From assembly GCF_018780585.1 (NCBI RefSeq), contig NZ_JADMJL010000010.1, positions 29,351-93,350 of the forward strand: DNA of 64,000 bases. The letters run 5' to 3'. Each line of letters begins with the position of its first letter. Position 1 is the first letter of the stretch. The notes beneath the pieces are model-generated. The model was not told where the DNA came from and searched no databases. It saw only the letters and a list, made by a program, of their open reading frames with translations. The position numbers were made by a program, and so were the translations under genes. Below, one piece after another: positions 28,337 to 38,380 of the stretch. Source of the stretch: Methyloversatilis discipulorum. GTDB lineage: Bacteria > Pseudomonadota > Gammaproteobacteria > Burkholderiales > Rhodocyclaceae.

Positions 28337-29122
28337 ATGGATTTCGGTTATTCGGTCGCGGGCTTTTTCGTCGGCGCCATCGTCGGTCTGACCGGCGTGG
28401 GCGGCGGTTCGCTGATGACGCCGCTGCTGGTGCTGCTGTTCGGTATCCACCCGGCGGTCGCGGTCGGCACCGATCTGCTGTACGCGGCCGTGACCAAGGC
28501 CGGCGGTGCGGTCGTGCATGGTCGCAATGGAACAGTGGATTGGCGCATCGTCGCTGCGCTGGGCACCGGCAGCGTGCCGGCGGCGGCGCTGACGCTGTGG
28601 TGGTTATCGACGCATTCCGGCTCGGCCTATGGCAGCCAGTCGCTGATCAGCGGTACGCTCGGTGTGGCGCTTGTTCTGACTGCGTGCGCGCTGCTTTTCC
28701 GAGCCCGTCTGCAGGCTCTGGCCGAGCGGCCGGGCATCGGCGAATTCCGCGAACGCCATCTGCGGGTGCTGACCATCGCCACCGGCGCAGTGCTGGGTCT
28801 GCTGGTGACGATCTCTTCGGTGGGCGCTGGCGCGCTTGGCACGGCGGCACTGGTATTTCTCTATCCGCGGCTGTCTGCCGTGCGCATCGTCGGCAGCGAC
28901 ATCGCGCATGCCGTGCCGCTGACCCTGGTGGCCGGCATGGGCCACTGGTGGCTGGGCAATGTCGACTGGACGCTGCTCGGCGCACTGCTGGTCGGTTCGC
29001 TGCCCGGCATCGCGCTCGGCAGCCAGATCGCGGCGCGCATGCCCGAACGATTCCTGCGTCCGCTGCTGGCCAGCATGCTGTTCGGCATCGGCGGAAAACT
29101 GAGCCTGAACCTTCTAGGCTGA
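28337..29122 (+). CDS. TSUP-family (TauE/SafE) sulfite or sulfur-compound transporter
   Basis: An integral membrane protein of 261 residues with seven to eight hydrophobic segments. The family's repeated motif is visible near both halves: GAIVGLTGVGGGSLMTPLLV and GLLVTISSVGAGALGTAALV. TSUP proteins move small sulfur anions such as sulfite, thiosulfate or sulfonates. Its place immediately before cysI, divergent from cysB, points to sulfite or sulfate movement; direction of transport is not clear from sequence. Confidence 0.88.
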   Translation: MDFGYSVAGFFVGAIVGLTGVGGGSLMTPLLVLLFGIHPAVAVGTDLLYAAVTKAGGAVVHGRNGTVDWRIVAALGTGSVPAAALTLWWLSTHSGSAYGSQSLISGTLGVALVLTACALLFRARLQALAERPGIGEFRERHLRVLTIATGAVLGLLVTISSVGAGALGTAALVFLYPRLSAVRIVGSDIAHAVPLTLVAGMGHWWLGNVDWTLLGALLVGSLPGIALGSQIAARMPERFLRPLLASMLFGIGGKLSLNLLG

Positions 29123-29177
29123 AAGAGGGCAACGGGTAGTCCGGCATGGGTCGGACACCCATGACTGGACCACCCTT

Positions 29178-30860
29178 ATGTATCGCTACGACGATTACGA
29201 CCGCGCTCTGGTGATGGAGCGCGTCGCCCAGTATCGCGACCAGTTGCAGCGCAATCTGGCCGGCGAACTGTCGGAAGACGAATTCCGCCCGCTGCGTCTG
29301 CAGAACGGCCTCTACATCCAGCGCCATGCGCCGATGCTGCGCATCGCCGTACCCTACGGCATGCTGTCCAGTGTGCAGTTGCGCAAGCTGGCCGACATTG
29401 CCCGCCGCTACGACCGCGGCTACGGTCACTTCACGACGCGCCAGAACATGCAGCTGAACTGGCCGAAGTTGGAGGACACCGCCGACATCCTGGCCGAACT
29501 GGCGACGGTGGAAATGCACGCCATCCAGACCTCGGGCAACTGCATCCGCAACATCACGACCGATCCGTTCGCCGGCGTGGCGCCGGACGAGATCGTCGAT
29601 CCGCGTCCGTACTGCGAGGTGCTGCGCCAGTGGTCGACCTTCCATCCGGAATTCGCCTTCCTGCCGCGCAAGTTCAAGATCGCCGTCAGCGGCACGCTTG
29701 AAGACCGTGCGGTGACCTATGCGCACGACGTCGGCCTGCATCTTTACCGCGACGACAAGGGCGAAGTGCTGGTACGCGTCATCGTCGGCGGCGGCATGGG
29801 TCGCACGCCGATACTGGGCAGCGTCATTCACGACGCCCTGCCCTGGCCGCACCTGCCGACCTATCTCGATGCCGTGCTGCGCGTCTACAACCGCTACGGC
29901 CGCCGCGACAACGCCTACAAGGCGCGCATCAAGATCCTGGTCAAGGCGATCGGCGCCGAAGAGTTCGCGCGCCAGGTCAATGAGGAATGGAAGCTGGAGC
30001 GCGACGGCATCGCCACCGTCACCGAAGCCGAACTCGATCTGGCCCGCGCCGCGTTCTCGGATCCCGACGCCCCCGCCCGTCCCGCGCGCGATGCGTCCTT
30101 CGATGCGCACCTCGCCGAAGACCGCGCCTTCGCCCGCTGGGTGTCGCGCTGCGTGCGTGCGCACAAGCGTCCGGGCTACCGCTCGGTCACGCTGTCGCTG
30201 AAGCCGCACGGCGTCGCACCGGGCGACATCACGTCGGAACAGATGGAAGCCGTCGCCGATCTCGCCGACCGCTACAGCTTCGGCGAACTGCGCGTGACGC
30301 ACGAACAGAACCTGGTGCTGGCCGACGTAGCGCTGGCCGACCTTTACGACCTGTGGCAGGGCGCGCGCGCGCACGGACTGGCGACGCCCAATATCGGGCT
30401 GCTGACCGACATGATCTGCTGCCCGGGCGGCGACTTCTGCTCGCTGGCGAATGCCAAGTCCATCCCGATCGCGCAGGCGATCCAGGCCGAGTTCGACGAT
30501 CTGGACTACCTGTACGACATTGGCGACCTGGAGCTGAACATTTCCGGCTGCATGAATTCCTGTGGTCACCATCACGTCGGCCATATCGGCATTCTCGGCG
30601 TCGATAAGGCCGGTTCCGAGTGGTACCAGGTGTCGATCGGCGGCGCCCAGGGCAACACCACGTCGCTCGGCGACGTGATCGGCCCGTCGTTCGCAGCGGA
30701 CGAAGTGCCGGGCGTGATCAAGAAGCTCATCGAAACCTATGTCGAGGCGCGCACGCCGGAAGAGCGCTTCCTCGACACCGTACGCCGGCTCGGCGTCGCG
30801 CCGTTCAAGGCCCGCGTGTACGGCGAAACCGCAAAGAAAGCCGAGGTGGCCCATGGCTGA
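29178..30860 (+). CDS. cysI: Assimilatory sulfite reductase, siroheme/4Fe-4S subunit (CysI)
   Basis: Six-electron reduction of sulfite to sulfide, 560 residues. The siroheme-iron-sulfur ligands are in CCPGGDFCSLANAK (C-x5-C) and NISGCMNSCGHHH (C-x3-C). N-terminal motifs include LRLQNGLYIQRHAPMLRIAV and GYGHFTTRQNMQLNW, typical of the CysI branch used in betaproteobacteria together with a DUF934 protein and without an adjacent cysJ flavoprotein. It begins 56 bp after the TSUP gene and overlaps the DUF934 gene by 8 bases. The electron donor (ferredoxin or a flavoprotein encoded elsewhere) cannot be told. Confidence 0.93.
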   Translation: MYRYDDYDRALVMERVAQYRDQLQRNLAGELSEDEFRPLRLQNGLYIQRHAPMLRIAVPYGMLSSVQLRKLADIARRYDRGYGHFTTRQNMQLNWPKLEDTADILAELATVEMHAIQTSGNCIRNITTDPFAGVAPDEIVDPRPYCEVLRQWSTFHPEFAFLPRKFKIAVSGTLEDRAVTYAHDVGLHLYRDDKGEVLVRVIVGGGMGRTPILGSVIHDALPWPHLPTYLDAVLRVYNRYGRRDNAYKARIKILVKAIGAEEFARQVNEEWKLERDGIATVTEAELDLARAAFSDPDAPARPARDASFDAHLAEDRAFARWVSRCVRAHKRPGYRSVTLSLKPHGVAPGDITSEQMEAVADLADRYSFGELRVTHEQNLVLADVALADLYDLWQGARAHGLATPNIGLLTDMICCPGGDFCSLANAKSIPIAQAIQAEFDDLDYLYDIGDLELNISGCMNSCGHHHVGHIGILGVDKAGSEWYQVSIGGAQGNTTSLGDVIGPSFAADEVPGVIKKLIETYVEARTPEERFLDTVRRLGVAPFKARVYGETAKKAEVAHG

Positions 30861-31467
30861 CCTGATCCGCGACAACGCGCTCGCAGAGAACGAATGGACC
30901 TGGGTGAAACTGCCGGAGTCGACCGAACCGGTGCGCAAGGCCGCCGGCAAGGTTGTCATGTTCAAGCTGACCGGTGAACCGGCCGCACCCGAGGACGTGG
31001 TCGCCGCCTGTGAAGTGCCGGCCGGCAAGGTAATGATCCCGCTGACCGTGTGGCTGCGCCGTCGTGAAGAGCTTGCGGCACGCGTTGCCGCGGGCGAGAT
31101 CGCGGTCTGGCTGGACAGTCACGAGGAACCGGCCGAACTGGCGGAAAGCCTCGGCGGCGATCTGAACCGGCTGCCGTTGATCGGCGTGAACTTCCCCAAG
31201 TTCATCGACGGCCGCGGCTTTTCGATCGCCTTCATCCTGCGCACCCGTTACGGCTACCGCAACGAATTGCGCGCGCTGGGCGACGTGCTGCGCGACCAGA
31301 TGTTCTTCTTCCGCCGCACCGGCTTCGACGCCTATCTGCTGCGCGCCGACCAGAAGCCGGAGCGCTGCATTGCTGCGCTGAACGACTTCACCACGCCCTA
31401 CCAGACCTCCACCGACGGCATCACGCCAGTGTTCCGTCGGCGCATTGGGCAGAAGGCGATCGCATGA
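30853..31467 (+). CDS. DUF934 protein of the sulfite-reduction operon
   Basis: A 204-residue protein of the DUF934 family, nearly always found next to cysI or cysH in proteobacteria. The family core is LIGVNFPKFIDGRGFSIAFI, then LRTRYGYRNELRALGDVLRD and MFFFRRTGFDAYLLRA. Its biochemical role is unknown; a helper in sulfite reductase assembly or electron delivery is a common proposal. The ATG at 30853 lies inside the end of cysI and the stop overlaps cysH as ATGA. Translation of cysI, this gene and cysH is therefore coupled. Confidence 0.85.
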   Translation: MADLIRDNALAENEWTWVKLPESTEPVRKAAGKVVMFKLTGEPAAPEDVVAACEVPAGKVMIPLTVWLRRREELAARVAAGEIAVWLDSHEEPAELAESLGGDLNRLPLIGVNFPKFIDGRGFSIAFILRTRYGYRNELRALGDVLRDQMFFFRRTGFDAYLLRADQKPERCIAALNDFTTPYQTSTDGITPVFRRRIGQKAIA

Positions 31468-32192
31468 AGAACCCGCTGATCCATCCGAACATCACCGACG
31501 CGATGCGCGCGACGGTGGCGCAGAAGACCGCGGCGGCGACCGAACTGCTGAGGCAGGCCGCCGCCGAGTTCCAGCCCATCGGCTTCGCCAGCAGCATGGG
31601 CGCGGAAGACATGGTGCTGACCGACCTGATCCAGCGCAACGCACTCGAGATCGAGATCTTCACGCTGGACACCGGCCGCCTGCCGCCCGAGACCTACGAC
31701 CTGATGGCGAAGGCGGAACAGCACTACGGTGCGCGCCCGGTCACCTTCTTTCCGCGTCACGAGGCGGTTGAAGAGTACGTGCGCAAGCACGGCATCAACG
31801 CCTTCTACAACTCGGTGGACCTGCGCAAGGCCTGCTGTGCGATGCGCAAGGTCGAGCCGCTGAAGCGGGCGCTGGCCGGCAAGAAGGCCTGGATCACCGG
31901 CATGCGGGCCCAGCAATCGGCGACGCGGAGCGCACTCCCAACGCGCGAATTCGACGAAGGTCACGGTATCGAGAAGTTCAATCCGCTGTCCGACTGGACC
32001 GAGCGCGAGGTGTGGGTCTACATCCATACGCACGAAGTCCCGTACAACGAACTGCACGAGCGCTTCTTCCCGAGCATCGGCTGCCAGCCCTGTACCCGAG
32101 CGATCTCGCCGGGCGAGGACATCCGCGCCGGACGCTGGTGGTGGGAGAACCCGGAAAGCAAGGAGTGCGGTCTCCATGTCAAAGCCGGCTGA
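31464..32192 (+). CDS. cysH: Adenylyl-sulfate (APS) reductase CysH, iron-sulfur type
   Basis: Thioredoxin- or glutaredoxin-dependent reduction of adenylyl sulfate to sulfite, 242 residues. The PP-loop nucleotide site includes PIGFASSMGAEDMVL. The paired cysteines CCAMRKVEPL and the later C-x2-C of GCQPCTRA ligate a 4Fe-4S cluster, which marks the APS-using rather than PAPS-using form. The catalytic cysteine is in KECGLHV near the C terminus. It overlaps the DUF934 gene by 4 bases and the following cobA by 17. Genes for sulfate adenylyltransferase (cysD, cysN) are not in the window. Confidence 0.93.
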   Translation: MKNPLIHPNITDAMRATVAQKTAAATELLRQAAAEFQPIGFASSMGAEDMVLTDLIQRNALEIEIFTLDTGRLPPETYDLMAKAEQHYGARPVTFFPRHEAVEEYVRKHGINAFYNSVDLRKACCAMRKVEPLKRALAGKKAWITGMRAQQSATRSALPTREFDEGHGIEKFNPLSDWTEREVWVYIHTHEVPYNELHERFFPSIGCQPCTRAISPGEDIRAGRWWWENPESKECGLHVKAG

Positions 32193-32979
32193 ACACCGCT
32201 CTTCTGGCAAGGTCTGGCTGGTCGGCGCCGGTCCGGGCGCCGTAGACCTGCTGACCGTCCGCGCGGTCCGGCTGCTCGCCGAAGCCGAGGTCGTGCTGCA
32301 CGACGCGCTGATCGGCGACGACGTGCTGTCGCTCGCACCTCAGGCCAAGCACATTGCTGTCGGCAAGCGCTGCGGCAAGCAGTCCACCGCTCAGCGCTTC
32401 ATCAACCAGAAGCTCATCCACGCCGCGCGCACGCATGCCCGGGTAGTGCGTCTCAAGGGCGGCGATCCGATGCTGTTCGGTCGCGCTCAGGAAGAGATGG
32501 ATGCGCTGGCCGCAGCGGGTATCGAGTACGAGGTTGTTCCGGGCATCACAGCGGCCAGCGCCGCCAGCGCGCAGCTCCGCGTATCGCTGACGCGTCGGGG
32601 CATCGCACGCAGCGTTGCGCTGCTGACGCCGCGTGCCGGCGAGGGCGAACACCCCTCTCAGGCGCTGCGCGCCAATGCCGACACACCGACGCTGGCGCTT
32701 TACATGGCCGCGCACGAATCGATGGCGATTGCACGCGAACTGATGAGCTACGGGCGCGACCCGTCTACTCCGGTAGCGCTGGTCGAGAACGCGAGTCACC
32801 CGGCATCGCGCGAGGGCTTCACGACGCTTCAGGGGCTGTCGGAACAACCGATCGGCGCCTTGCTGGGCACCGCGGGAACACCCGAGGGGCCGGTGCTCGT
32901 GATGCTCGGTGACGTATTCCATGAAGTCCTGCAGCAGCACACGCCCCTCTGGCAGGACGACAGCGCCAGCGCGGCCTGA
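32176..32979 (+). CDS. cobA: Uroporphyrinogen-III C-methyltransferase (siroheme branch)
   Basis: S-adenosylmethionine-dependent methylation of uroporphyrinogen III to precorrin-2, 267 residues. Motifs are VWLVGAGPGAVDLLTVRAVR (SAM-binding glycine loop), ARVVRLKGGDPMLFGRAQEE and VVPGITAASAASAQL. It corresponds to the C-terminal domain of E. coli CysG; the dehydrogenase/ferrochelatase domain is absent and must be separate. It supplies siroheme for the sulfite reductase encoded upstream. It is the last gene of the operon and is followed by a strong terminator. Confidence 0.92.
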   Translation: MSKPAEHRSSGKVWLVGAGPGAVDLLTVRAVRLLAEAEVVLHDALIGDDVLSLAPQAKHIAVGKRCGKQSTAQRFINQKLIHAARTHARVVRLKGGDPMLFGRAQEEMDALAAAGIEYEVVPGITAASAASAQLRVSLTRRGIARSVALLTPRAGEGEHPSQALRANADTPTLALYMAAHESMAIARELMSYGRDPSTPVALVENASHPASREGFTTLQGLSEQPIGALLGTAGTPEGPVLVMLGDVFHEVLQQHTPLWQDDSASAA

Positions 32980-33033
32980 CGCCGCGACTCCATCACGCAC
33001 ACTCCACTACGCGACAGTGTGCGAACGACGCCG

Positions 33034-33068
33034 AAACAAAAAGCCCCGCATCGCGGGGCTTTTTGTTT
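33034..33068. terminator. Bidirectional intrinsic terminator (cobA / rplQ)
   Basis: A perfect 16-base stem: 33034-33049 pairs with 33053-33068, with GCCCCGC/GCGGGGC at its top and a 3-base ATC loop. AAAAA/TTTTT runs flank it on both sides. It separates the plus-strand sulfur operon from the minus-strand alpha ribosomal operon and can terminate both. Confidence 0.95.
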
Positions 33069-33086
33069 GGCACCGATGGAATTCGC

Positions 33087-33479
33087 TTACTCGGCGACTT
33101 CAACCGGCTCCGCACTTTCGTCCGGGCGATCCATCAGCTGGACGAATGCCATCGGCGCATTGTCGCCGACGCGGAAGCCCATCTTAAGGATGCTCAGGTA
33201 ACCGCCATTGCGGTTAGCGTAGCGGGGGCCCAGCACGTCGAAGATCTTGCACACGACTTCGCGGTCACGCAGACGCGAGAAGGCGAGGCGGCGGTTCGAC
33301 AGGTTCGGCGTCTTGCCGAGGTTGATCAGCGGCTCGACGACGCGGCGCAGTTCCTTGGCCTTCGGAACCGTGGTCTTGATGGCCTCGTGGCGCAGCAGCG
33401 ACACGGCCATGTTGCGGAACATCGCTTCGCGATGCGAGCTGGTGCGGTTAAGCTTTCTGAGACCGTTACGATGACGCAT
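33087..33479 (-). CDS. rplQ: Large ribosomal subunit protein L17
   Basis: Protein of 130 residues beginning [20 protein letters not shown], the conserved L17 N terminus. Last gene of the alpha operon, 86 bp after rpoA and directly before the shared terminator at 33034-33068. The C terminus ([11 protein letters not shown]) is acidic, a common betaproteobacterial extension. Confidence 0.98.
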   Translation of the reverse strand: MRHRNGLRKLNRTSSHREAMFRNMAVSLLRHEAIKTTVPKAKELRRVVEPLINLGKTPNLSNRRLAFSRLRDREVVCKIFDVLGPRYANRNGGYLSILKMGFRVGDNAPMAFVQLMDRPDESAEPVEVAE

Positions 33480-33565
33480 GATGACTCCGTATAAATTATG
33501 CGGCCACCGCGGGTCAGGCAGGTGGCCGGTTCATCTTGTATCCGGCGCGGTGCGCCGGTATGGTG

Positions 33566-34543
33566 TTATGCCCGATCGAGGCCGGCAGGCGGCCAGTTCT
33601 CGAGCTTCATGCCCAGCGTGAGACCACGCGAGGCAAGTACTTCCTTGATTTCGTTCAGCGACTTGCGACCCAGGTTCGGGGTCTTCAGCAGTTCGTTCTC
33701 GGTTCGCTGGATCAGATCGCCGATGTAATAGATGTTCTCGGCCTTGAGACAGTTCGCCGAACGCACCGTCAGCTCCAGGTCATCGACCGGGCGCAGCAGG
33801 ATCGGATCGATCACCGCCGGCTTGCGCTGCTCGACGGCCGGAGCCGTGCCTTCCAGCTCAGCGAACACCGACAGCTGATCAACCAGGACGCGGGCAGCGT
33901 AGCGCACCGCCTCTTCCGGCTCGACAGCACCGTTGGTTTCGACATCCATCACCAGACGATCGAGGTCGGTACGCTGTTCGACGCGCGCCGACTCAACCGA
34001 ATAGCTCACGCGGCGAACCGGGCTGAAGCTCGCATCGAGAACGATGTGACCGATCGCCTTGTTCTCCGAAGAGCTCTGACGAACGGTACCCGGCACGTAA
34101 CCACGGCCCTGTTCGATCTTGAACTGGAGATCCAGCTTGCCACCCGGCGCAACGTGAGCGATCACGTGTTCCGGATTGACGATCTCGACATCGTGCGTGA
34201 CCTCGATATCGCCAGCCGTCACGACGCCTTCGCCGTTACGCGACAGGCGCAGGTAGGCCTCGGAGCGGTTGTGCAGCTTCAGTACGACACCCTTCAGATT
34301 CAGCAGGATGTCGACCACGTCTTCACGCACGCCATCCAGCGTCGAGTACTCGTGCAGCACGCCTTCGATCTGCACTTCGGTCGGCGCGTAGCCAGGCATC
34401 GACGACAGGAGAATGCGACGGAGCGCGTTGCCCAGCGTGTGCCCGAACCCGCGTTCGAACGGCTCCATCACAACGCGTGCGTGAGCCGGGGAAAGATTTT
34501 GTACGTCAATGATTCGCGGTTTCAAGAGAGCATTGCTTTGCAT
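33566..34543 (-). CDS. rpoA: RNA polymerase alpha subunit
   Basis: Assembly platform of RNA polymerase, 325 residues. The N-terminal domain has [19 protein letters not shown] (beta contact). The C-terminal domain, with [20 protein letters not shown] and [18 protein letters not shown], contacts UP elements and activators. Placed between rpsD and rplQ in the usual alpha operon order; length is normal for the family. Confidence 0.98.
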   Translation of the reverse strand: MQSNALLKPRIIDVQNLSPAHARVVMEPFERGFGHTLGNALRRILLSSMPGYAPTEVQIEGVLHEYSTLDGVREDVVDILLNLKGVVLKLHNRSEAYLRLSRNGEGVVTAGDIEVTHDVEIVNPEHVIAHVAPGGKLDLQFKIEQGRGYVPGTVRQSSSENKAIGHIVLDASFSPVRRVSYSVESARVEQRTDLDRLVMDVETNGAVEPEEAVRYAARVLVDQLSVFAELEGTAPAVEQRKPAVIDPILLRPVDDLELTVRSANCLKAENIYYIGDLIQRTENELLKTPNLGRKSLNEIKEVLASRGLTLGMKLENWPPAGLDRA

Positions 34544-34585
34544 CTGCAGTCCTCAGTGACGTCAGCAGGCTGATCGCACCAGCGA

Positions 34586-35215
34586 TCAGCGGGAGTACAG
34601 TTCGACGACCAGACTTTCGTTGATCGTCGAGGGCAGGTCGGTACGGGCCGGCAGCGACTTGAACACGCCGCGAGCAGCCTTGGAATCGACATCCAGCCAC
34701 TCAGGGAAACCGCGCGAAGCCTGAGCTTCGAGCGCGCCCTTCGAGCGCAGGTGGCCCTTGGCACGTTCGGTCAGCTCGACCACATCACCCGGACGCACTT
34801 CGTACGACGGGATGTTGACGCGCTTGCCATTGACCAGCACGCCGTTGTGACGCACGACCTGACGCGACTCGGCACGCGAAGCGCCAAAGCCCATGCGGTA
34901 AGCAACCGTATCGAGGCGGCTTTCCAGCAGTTGCAGCATGTTCTCGCCGGTCTGACCCTTGCGGCGCTCGGCCTCGGCATACACGCGGCGGAACTGACGC
35001 TCGAGCACGCCATAGATGCGACGGATCTTCTGCTTTTCACGCAGCTGCTGACCGAAACCGGACAGACGCTGGCCGGACTTCTGTCCGTGCTGACCCGGGG
35101 CATACGAACGGCGCTCGATGGCGCACTTGTCGGTGAAGCACTTTTCGCCCTTCAGGAAGAGCTTTTCGCCTTCACGACGGCATTGACGGCACTTCGCGTC
35201 GAGATTACGAGCCAT
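34586..35215 (-). CDS. rpsD: Small ribosomal subunit protein S4
   Basis: Primary 16S rRNA-binding protein of 209 residues. The zinc-like cysteine pattern typical of S4 is seen at the N terminus ([18 protein letters not shown]), followed by YAPGQHGQ and an S4 RNA-binding domain ([30 protein letters not shown]). In many bacteria S4 represses its own operon; no leader was confidently found. It is 13 bp after rpsK and 42 bp before rpoA. Confidence 0.98.
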   Translation of the reverse strand: MARNLDAKCRQCRREGEKLFLKGEKCFTDKCAIERRSYAPGQHGQKSGQRLSGFGQQLREKQKIRRIYGVLERQFRRVYAEAERRKGQTGENMLQLLESRLDTVAYRMGFGASRAESRQVVRHNGVLVNGKRVNIPSYEVRPGDVVELTERAKGHLRSKGALEAQASRGFPEWLDVDSKAARGVFKSLPARTDLPSTINESLVVELYSR

Positions 35216-35228
35216 TCTCTAATTCCTC

Positions 35229-35618
35229 TTAGATGCGCCGACGCTTGGGCGGACGGCAACCGTTGTGCGGGATCGGCGTGATGTCGGTGATCGACGAAAT
35301 CTTGATGCCGAGCGCATTCAGCGCACGAACGGCCGACTCGCGACCCGGGCCGGGACCCTTGATGCGGACTTCCAGGTTCTTCACACCGCATTCGACAGCG
35401 ACCTTGCCAGCGGCCTCTGCGGCCACCTGTGCTGCAAACGGCGTGCTCTTGCGCGAACCCTTGAAGCCGGCGCCGCCCGACGTTGCCCACGACAGGGCGT
35501 TGCCCTGACGGTCGGTGATCGTGATGATGGTGTTGTTGAAGGAAGCGTGAATGTGCGCGATACCTTCCGCGACGTTCTTCTTGACCTTCTTCCGGACTTT
35601 TGCAGCACTCTTGACCAT
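35229..35618 (-). CDS. rpsK: Small ribosomal subunit protein S11
   Basis: Platform protein of the 30S subunit, 129 residues. Family core: [20 protein letters not shown] and a C terminus ending [18 protein letters not shown]. It lies in the standard order rpsM-rpsK-rpsD, 16 bp after rpsM. Confidence 0.98.
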   Translation of the reverse strand: MVKSAAKVRKKVKKNVAEGIAHIHASFNNTIITITDRQGNALSWATSGGAGFKGSRKSTPFAAQVAAEAAGKVAVECGVKNLEVRIKGPGPGRESAVRALNALGIKISSITDITPIPHNGCRPPKRRRI

Positions 35619-35634
35619 GATCGTGTCCTATTGC

Positions 35635-36000
35635 TTATTTCTTGGCGCCAGCGATCGACTTGCGCGGACCCTTGCGGGTGCGGGCATTCGTGCGGGTGCG
35701 CTGACCACGCAGCGGCAGGCCACGACGATGACGAACACCGCGATAGCAGCCCAGATCCATCAGGCGCTTGATGTTCATCGTCACTTCACGGCGCAGGTCA
35801 CCCTCGATGGTGAACTTGCCGACCTCTTCCCGCAGCCGATCCATTTCGGCCTCCGAGAGGTCCTTGATCTTCGTCGTGCGGGCAATGCCGGCAGCGTCGC
35901 AAATCTTTTGTGAGCGGGAACGACCAACCCCGAAAATCGCCGTCAGAGCGATCTCGGTGTGCTGGTGGTTAGGAATGTTAACGCCGGCGATACGGGCCAT
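35635..36000 (-). CDS. rpsM: Small ribosomal subunit protein S13
   Basis: Head protein of the 30S subunit that contacts tRNA and L5, 121 residues. It starts [20 protein letters not shown] and ends with the basic tail [12 protein letters not shown]. First gene of the alpha operon, 54 bp after rpmJ. Confidence 0.98.
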   Translation of the reverse strand: MARIAGVNIPNHQHTEIALTAIFGVGRSRSQKICDAAGIARTTKIKDLSEAEMDRLREEVGKFTIEGDLRREVTMNIKRLMDLGCYRGVRHRRGLPLRGQRTRTNARTRKGPRKSIAGAKK

Positions 36001-36054
36001 GCAGTCACCCCGAAAAGCGAAACCTTAAATGTTATCAAAGACCACTAGCTAACG

Positions 36055-36168
36055 TCAACCTTGACGCTGCTTGTGACGCGGATCAGCACAAATGATGCGG
36101 ACGACACCGTGGCGACGGATCACCTTGCACTTGCGGCAGACGCGCTTTACAGATGCTTGGACTTTCAT
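36055..36168 (-). CDS. rpmJ: Large ribosomal subunit protein L36
   Basis: A 37-residue protein translated from ATG at 36168: [20 protein letters not shown], continuing to a TGA at 36055. It is the zinc-binding form: C-x2-C (CRKC), then the later Cys and His in CADPRH. It lies between infA (32 bp upstream) and rpsM, its usual place after secY and infA. Confidence 0.95.
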   Translation of the reverse strand: MKVQASVKRVCRKCKVIRRHGVVRIICADPRHKQRQG

Positions 36169-36200
36169 CCCATTTCTCCAACTGGAACCAAACGCCGGAC

Positions 36201-36419
36201 CTACTTGGCGCGAAACACGATGCGACCTTTGCTCAGGTCATAAGGCGTGAGCTGCACCGTTACCTTGTCACCGGGAAGAATGCGGATGTAGTGCATCCGC
36301 ATCTTTCCGGATATGTGCCCGAGAACCACGTGTCCGTTTTCGAGCTTCACGCGAAACGTCGCATTCGGCAGGGTTTCAACAACTTCACCCTGCATTTCAA
36401 TGACATCTTCCTTGGACAT
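36201..36419 (-). CDS. infA: Translation initiation factor IF-1
   Basis: A 72-residue S1/OB-fold protein that occupies the ribosomal A site during initiation. Sequence landmarks: [20 protein letters not shown] and [20 protein letters not shown]. It lies 6 bp after secY, the betaproteobacterial arrangement in which infA is inserted between secY and rpmJ. Confidence 0.97.
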   Translation of the reverse strand: MSKEDVIEMQGEVVETLPNATFRVKLENGHVVLGHISGKMRMHYIRILPGDKVTVQLTPYDLSKGRIVFRAK

Positions 36420-36425
36420 AGCTAC

Positions 36426-37751
36426 CTAACGCGTCGGGAACCCAGCCCCGCGGAAATTCGCCTTCTTCAGAAGGCTCTCGTACTGATGAGACATCACGTA
36501 CGCCTGCACCTGAGCCATGAAATCCATCGTCACTACAACGATGATCAGCAACGACGTGCCGCCGAAGTAGAACGGAACATTCCACTTCAGGATCAGGAAC
36601 TCAGGCAGCAGACAGACCAGCGTGATGTACACCGCACCGACCAGGGTAAGACGCGTCAGGATCTTGTCGATATAGCGCGCCGTCTGTTCGCCCGGACGGA
36701 TGCCCGGAACGAAGGCACCGCTCTTCTTCAGGTTGTCCGCCGTCTCCTTGGCGTTGAAAACCAGCGCCGTATAGAAGAAGCAGAAGAAAACGATTGCCGT
36801 CGCGTACAGCAACACGTAGATCGGCTGTCCAGGCGACAACGTGGCAGCCAAATCCTTCAGCCAGCGCGTGCTGTCCGTCGTTGCGAACCAGCCCGCCAGC
36901 GTCGCCGGGAAAAGGATGATCGACGACGCGAAAATCGGCGGAATGACACCGGCCATGTTCAGCTTCAAGGGCAGGTGCGAACTCTGTCCGCCATACACCT
37001 TGTTGCCGACCTGACGCTTCGCGTAGTTGACCAGGATCTTGCGCTGACCGCGTTCGACGAAAACCACCACGGCCGTCACAGCGAACACCAGCGCAACGAT
37101 GAACAGCGCCGTCAGCTCGTGCATCGCACCGGTATTCACCAGCTCGAGAAGTCCGCCTATGGAACCCGGAAGCCCCGCAGCAATACCCGCAAAGATGATG
37201 ATCGAGATCCCGTTGCCAATGCCGCGTTCGGTGATCTGTTCGCCCAACCACATCAGGAACATTGTCCCGGTGATCAGAGTCGAGATCGTCACGAAGCGGA
37301 ACATCATTCCCGGATCGAGCACCAATCCCTGCTGCGATTCAAGCGCAACGGAAATACCGAAGGCCTGGAACAGTGCGAGCGCCAGAGTGCCGTAACGCGT
37401 GTACTGCGTGATCTTGCGACGCCCTGCCTCACCTTCCTTCTTCAGCGCCTCAAGCGACGGCACTGCGACGGTGAGCAGCTGCATGATGATCGACGCCGAG
37501 ATGTACGGCATGATCCCCAGCGCGAAGATCGTGAAACGCGACAGCGCACCGCCGGAGAAAAGGTTGAACACGCCGAGGATGCCGCCCTGCTGCCCCTGGA
37601 ACAATTCCGCGAGACGAGCAGGATCGATACCCGGGACCGGAATGTGCGCACCGAGGCGATAGACCAGCAGCGCGCCTGCGAGGAACCACAGGCGACGCCA
37701 CAGATCACCGAACTTGGCGCTACGGCCGGGCTGCTGGGCGGCAGTAACCAA
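36426..37751 (-). CDS. secY: Protein translocase channel subunit SecY
   Basis: Core of the SecYEG translocon, 441 residues with ten transmembrane segments. Early landmarks are [19 protein letters not shown] (periplasmic plug region) and [19 protein letters not shown]. The cytosolic loop [19 protein letters not shown] and late segment [20 protein letters not shown] contact the ribosome and SecA. It follows rplO by 3 bp. Its partner SecE is encoded at 63377-63730. Confidence 0.98.
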   Translation of the reverse strand: MVTAAQQPGRSAKFGDLWRRLWFLAGALLVYRLGAHIPVPGIDPARLAELFQGQQGGILGVFNLFSGGALSRFTIFALGIMPYISASIIMQLLTVAVPSLEALKKEGEAGRRKITQYTRYGTLALALFQAFGISVALESQQGLVLDPGMMFRFVTISTLITGTMFLMWLGEQITERGIGNGISIIIFAGIAAGLPGSIGGLLELVNTGAMHELTALFIVALVFAVTAVVVFVERGQRKILVNYAKRQVGNKVYGGQSSHLPLKLNMAGVIPPIFASSIILFPATLAGWFATTDSTRWLKDLAATLSPGQPIYVLLYATAIVFFCFFYTALVFNAKETADNLKKSGAFVPGIRPGEQTARYIDKILTRLTLVGAVYITLVCLLPEFLILKWNVPFYFGGTSLLIIVVVTMDFMAQVQAYVMSHQYESLLKKANFRGAGFPTR

Positions 37752-37754
37752 CGC

Positions 37755-38189
37755 TTACTCTCCGACCTGGCCGCCAGCGGCTTCGATCGCCGCGCGCGCA
37801 CCCTTGGTCGCACCGATGCCCTTGAGCACGACGCGGCGGGTGATCTCGCCCGACAGAACCACCTTGGCAGACAGCGCGTCGCGAGACACGAGGCCAAACT
37901 GCTTGAGCACCAGCAGATCAACGTCCTCGACCGGCAGACGCGACAGCGACGAAAGATTGACTTCCTCGTTGCGGGCACGCGTCAGCGACGTGAAGCCACG
38001 CTTCGGCAGACGGCGCTGCAGCGGCATCTGGCCGCCTTCGAAACCGACGCTCTTCCAGCCGCCCGAACGCGACTTCTGACCCTTGTGGCCGCGGCCGCAG
38101 GTCTTGCCCAGGCCACTGCCCATGCCGCGACCGACGCGACGGCGCGCGTGCTTCGAGCCCTCGCCGGGCTTGATGTCATTCAGTTCCAT
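37755..38189 (-). CDS. rplO: Large ribosomal subunit protein L15
   Basis: A 144-residue protein that begins [20 protein letters not shown] with the glycine/arginine-rich region [20 protein letters not shown]. It starts directly at the end of rpmD (no spacer) and ends 3 bp before secY. Confidence 0.98.
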   Translation of the reverse strand: MELNDIKPGEGSKHARRRVGRGMGSGLGKTCGRGHKGQKSRSGGWKSVGFEGGQMPLQRRLPKRGFTSLTRARNEEVNLSSLSRLPVEDVDLLVLKQFGLVSRDALSAKVVLSGEITRRVVLKGIGATKGARAAIEAAGGQVGE

Positions 38190-38372
38190 TTAAGCCTCGA
38201 CCTTCAGCAGGTAAGACACCTTGGTGACCATGCCGCGGACTGCCGGCGTGTCCTCAAGGACGACGGTGTGATGCAGACGGCGCAGACCCAGGCCGCGCAC
38301 CGTGGCGCGGTGATCCTGCTTGCGACCGATCAGGCTCTTCACCAGAGTGACCTTCAGAGTTTTATCAGCCAT
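38190..38372 (-). CDS. rpmD: Large ribosomal subunit protein L30
   Basis: A 60-residue protein, [20 protein letters not shown], with [21 protein letters not shown] use the ATG at 38372; a GTG codon immediately before it could also be read. It sits between rpsE and rplO as in all spc operons. Confidence 0.97.
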   Translation of the reverse strand: MADKTLKVTLVKSLIGRKQDHRATVRGLGLRRLHHTVVLEDTPAVRGMVTKVSYLLKVEA

Positions 38373-38380
38373 CACAGACC

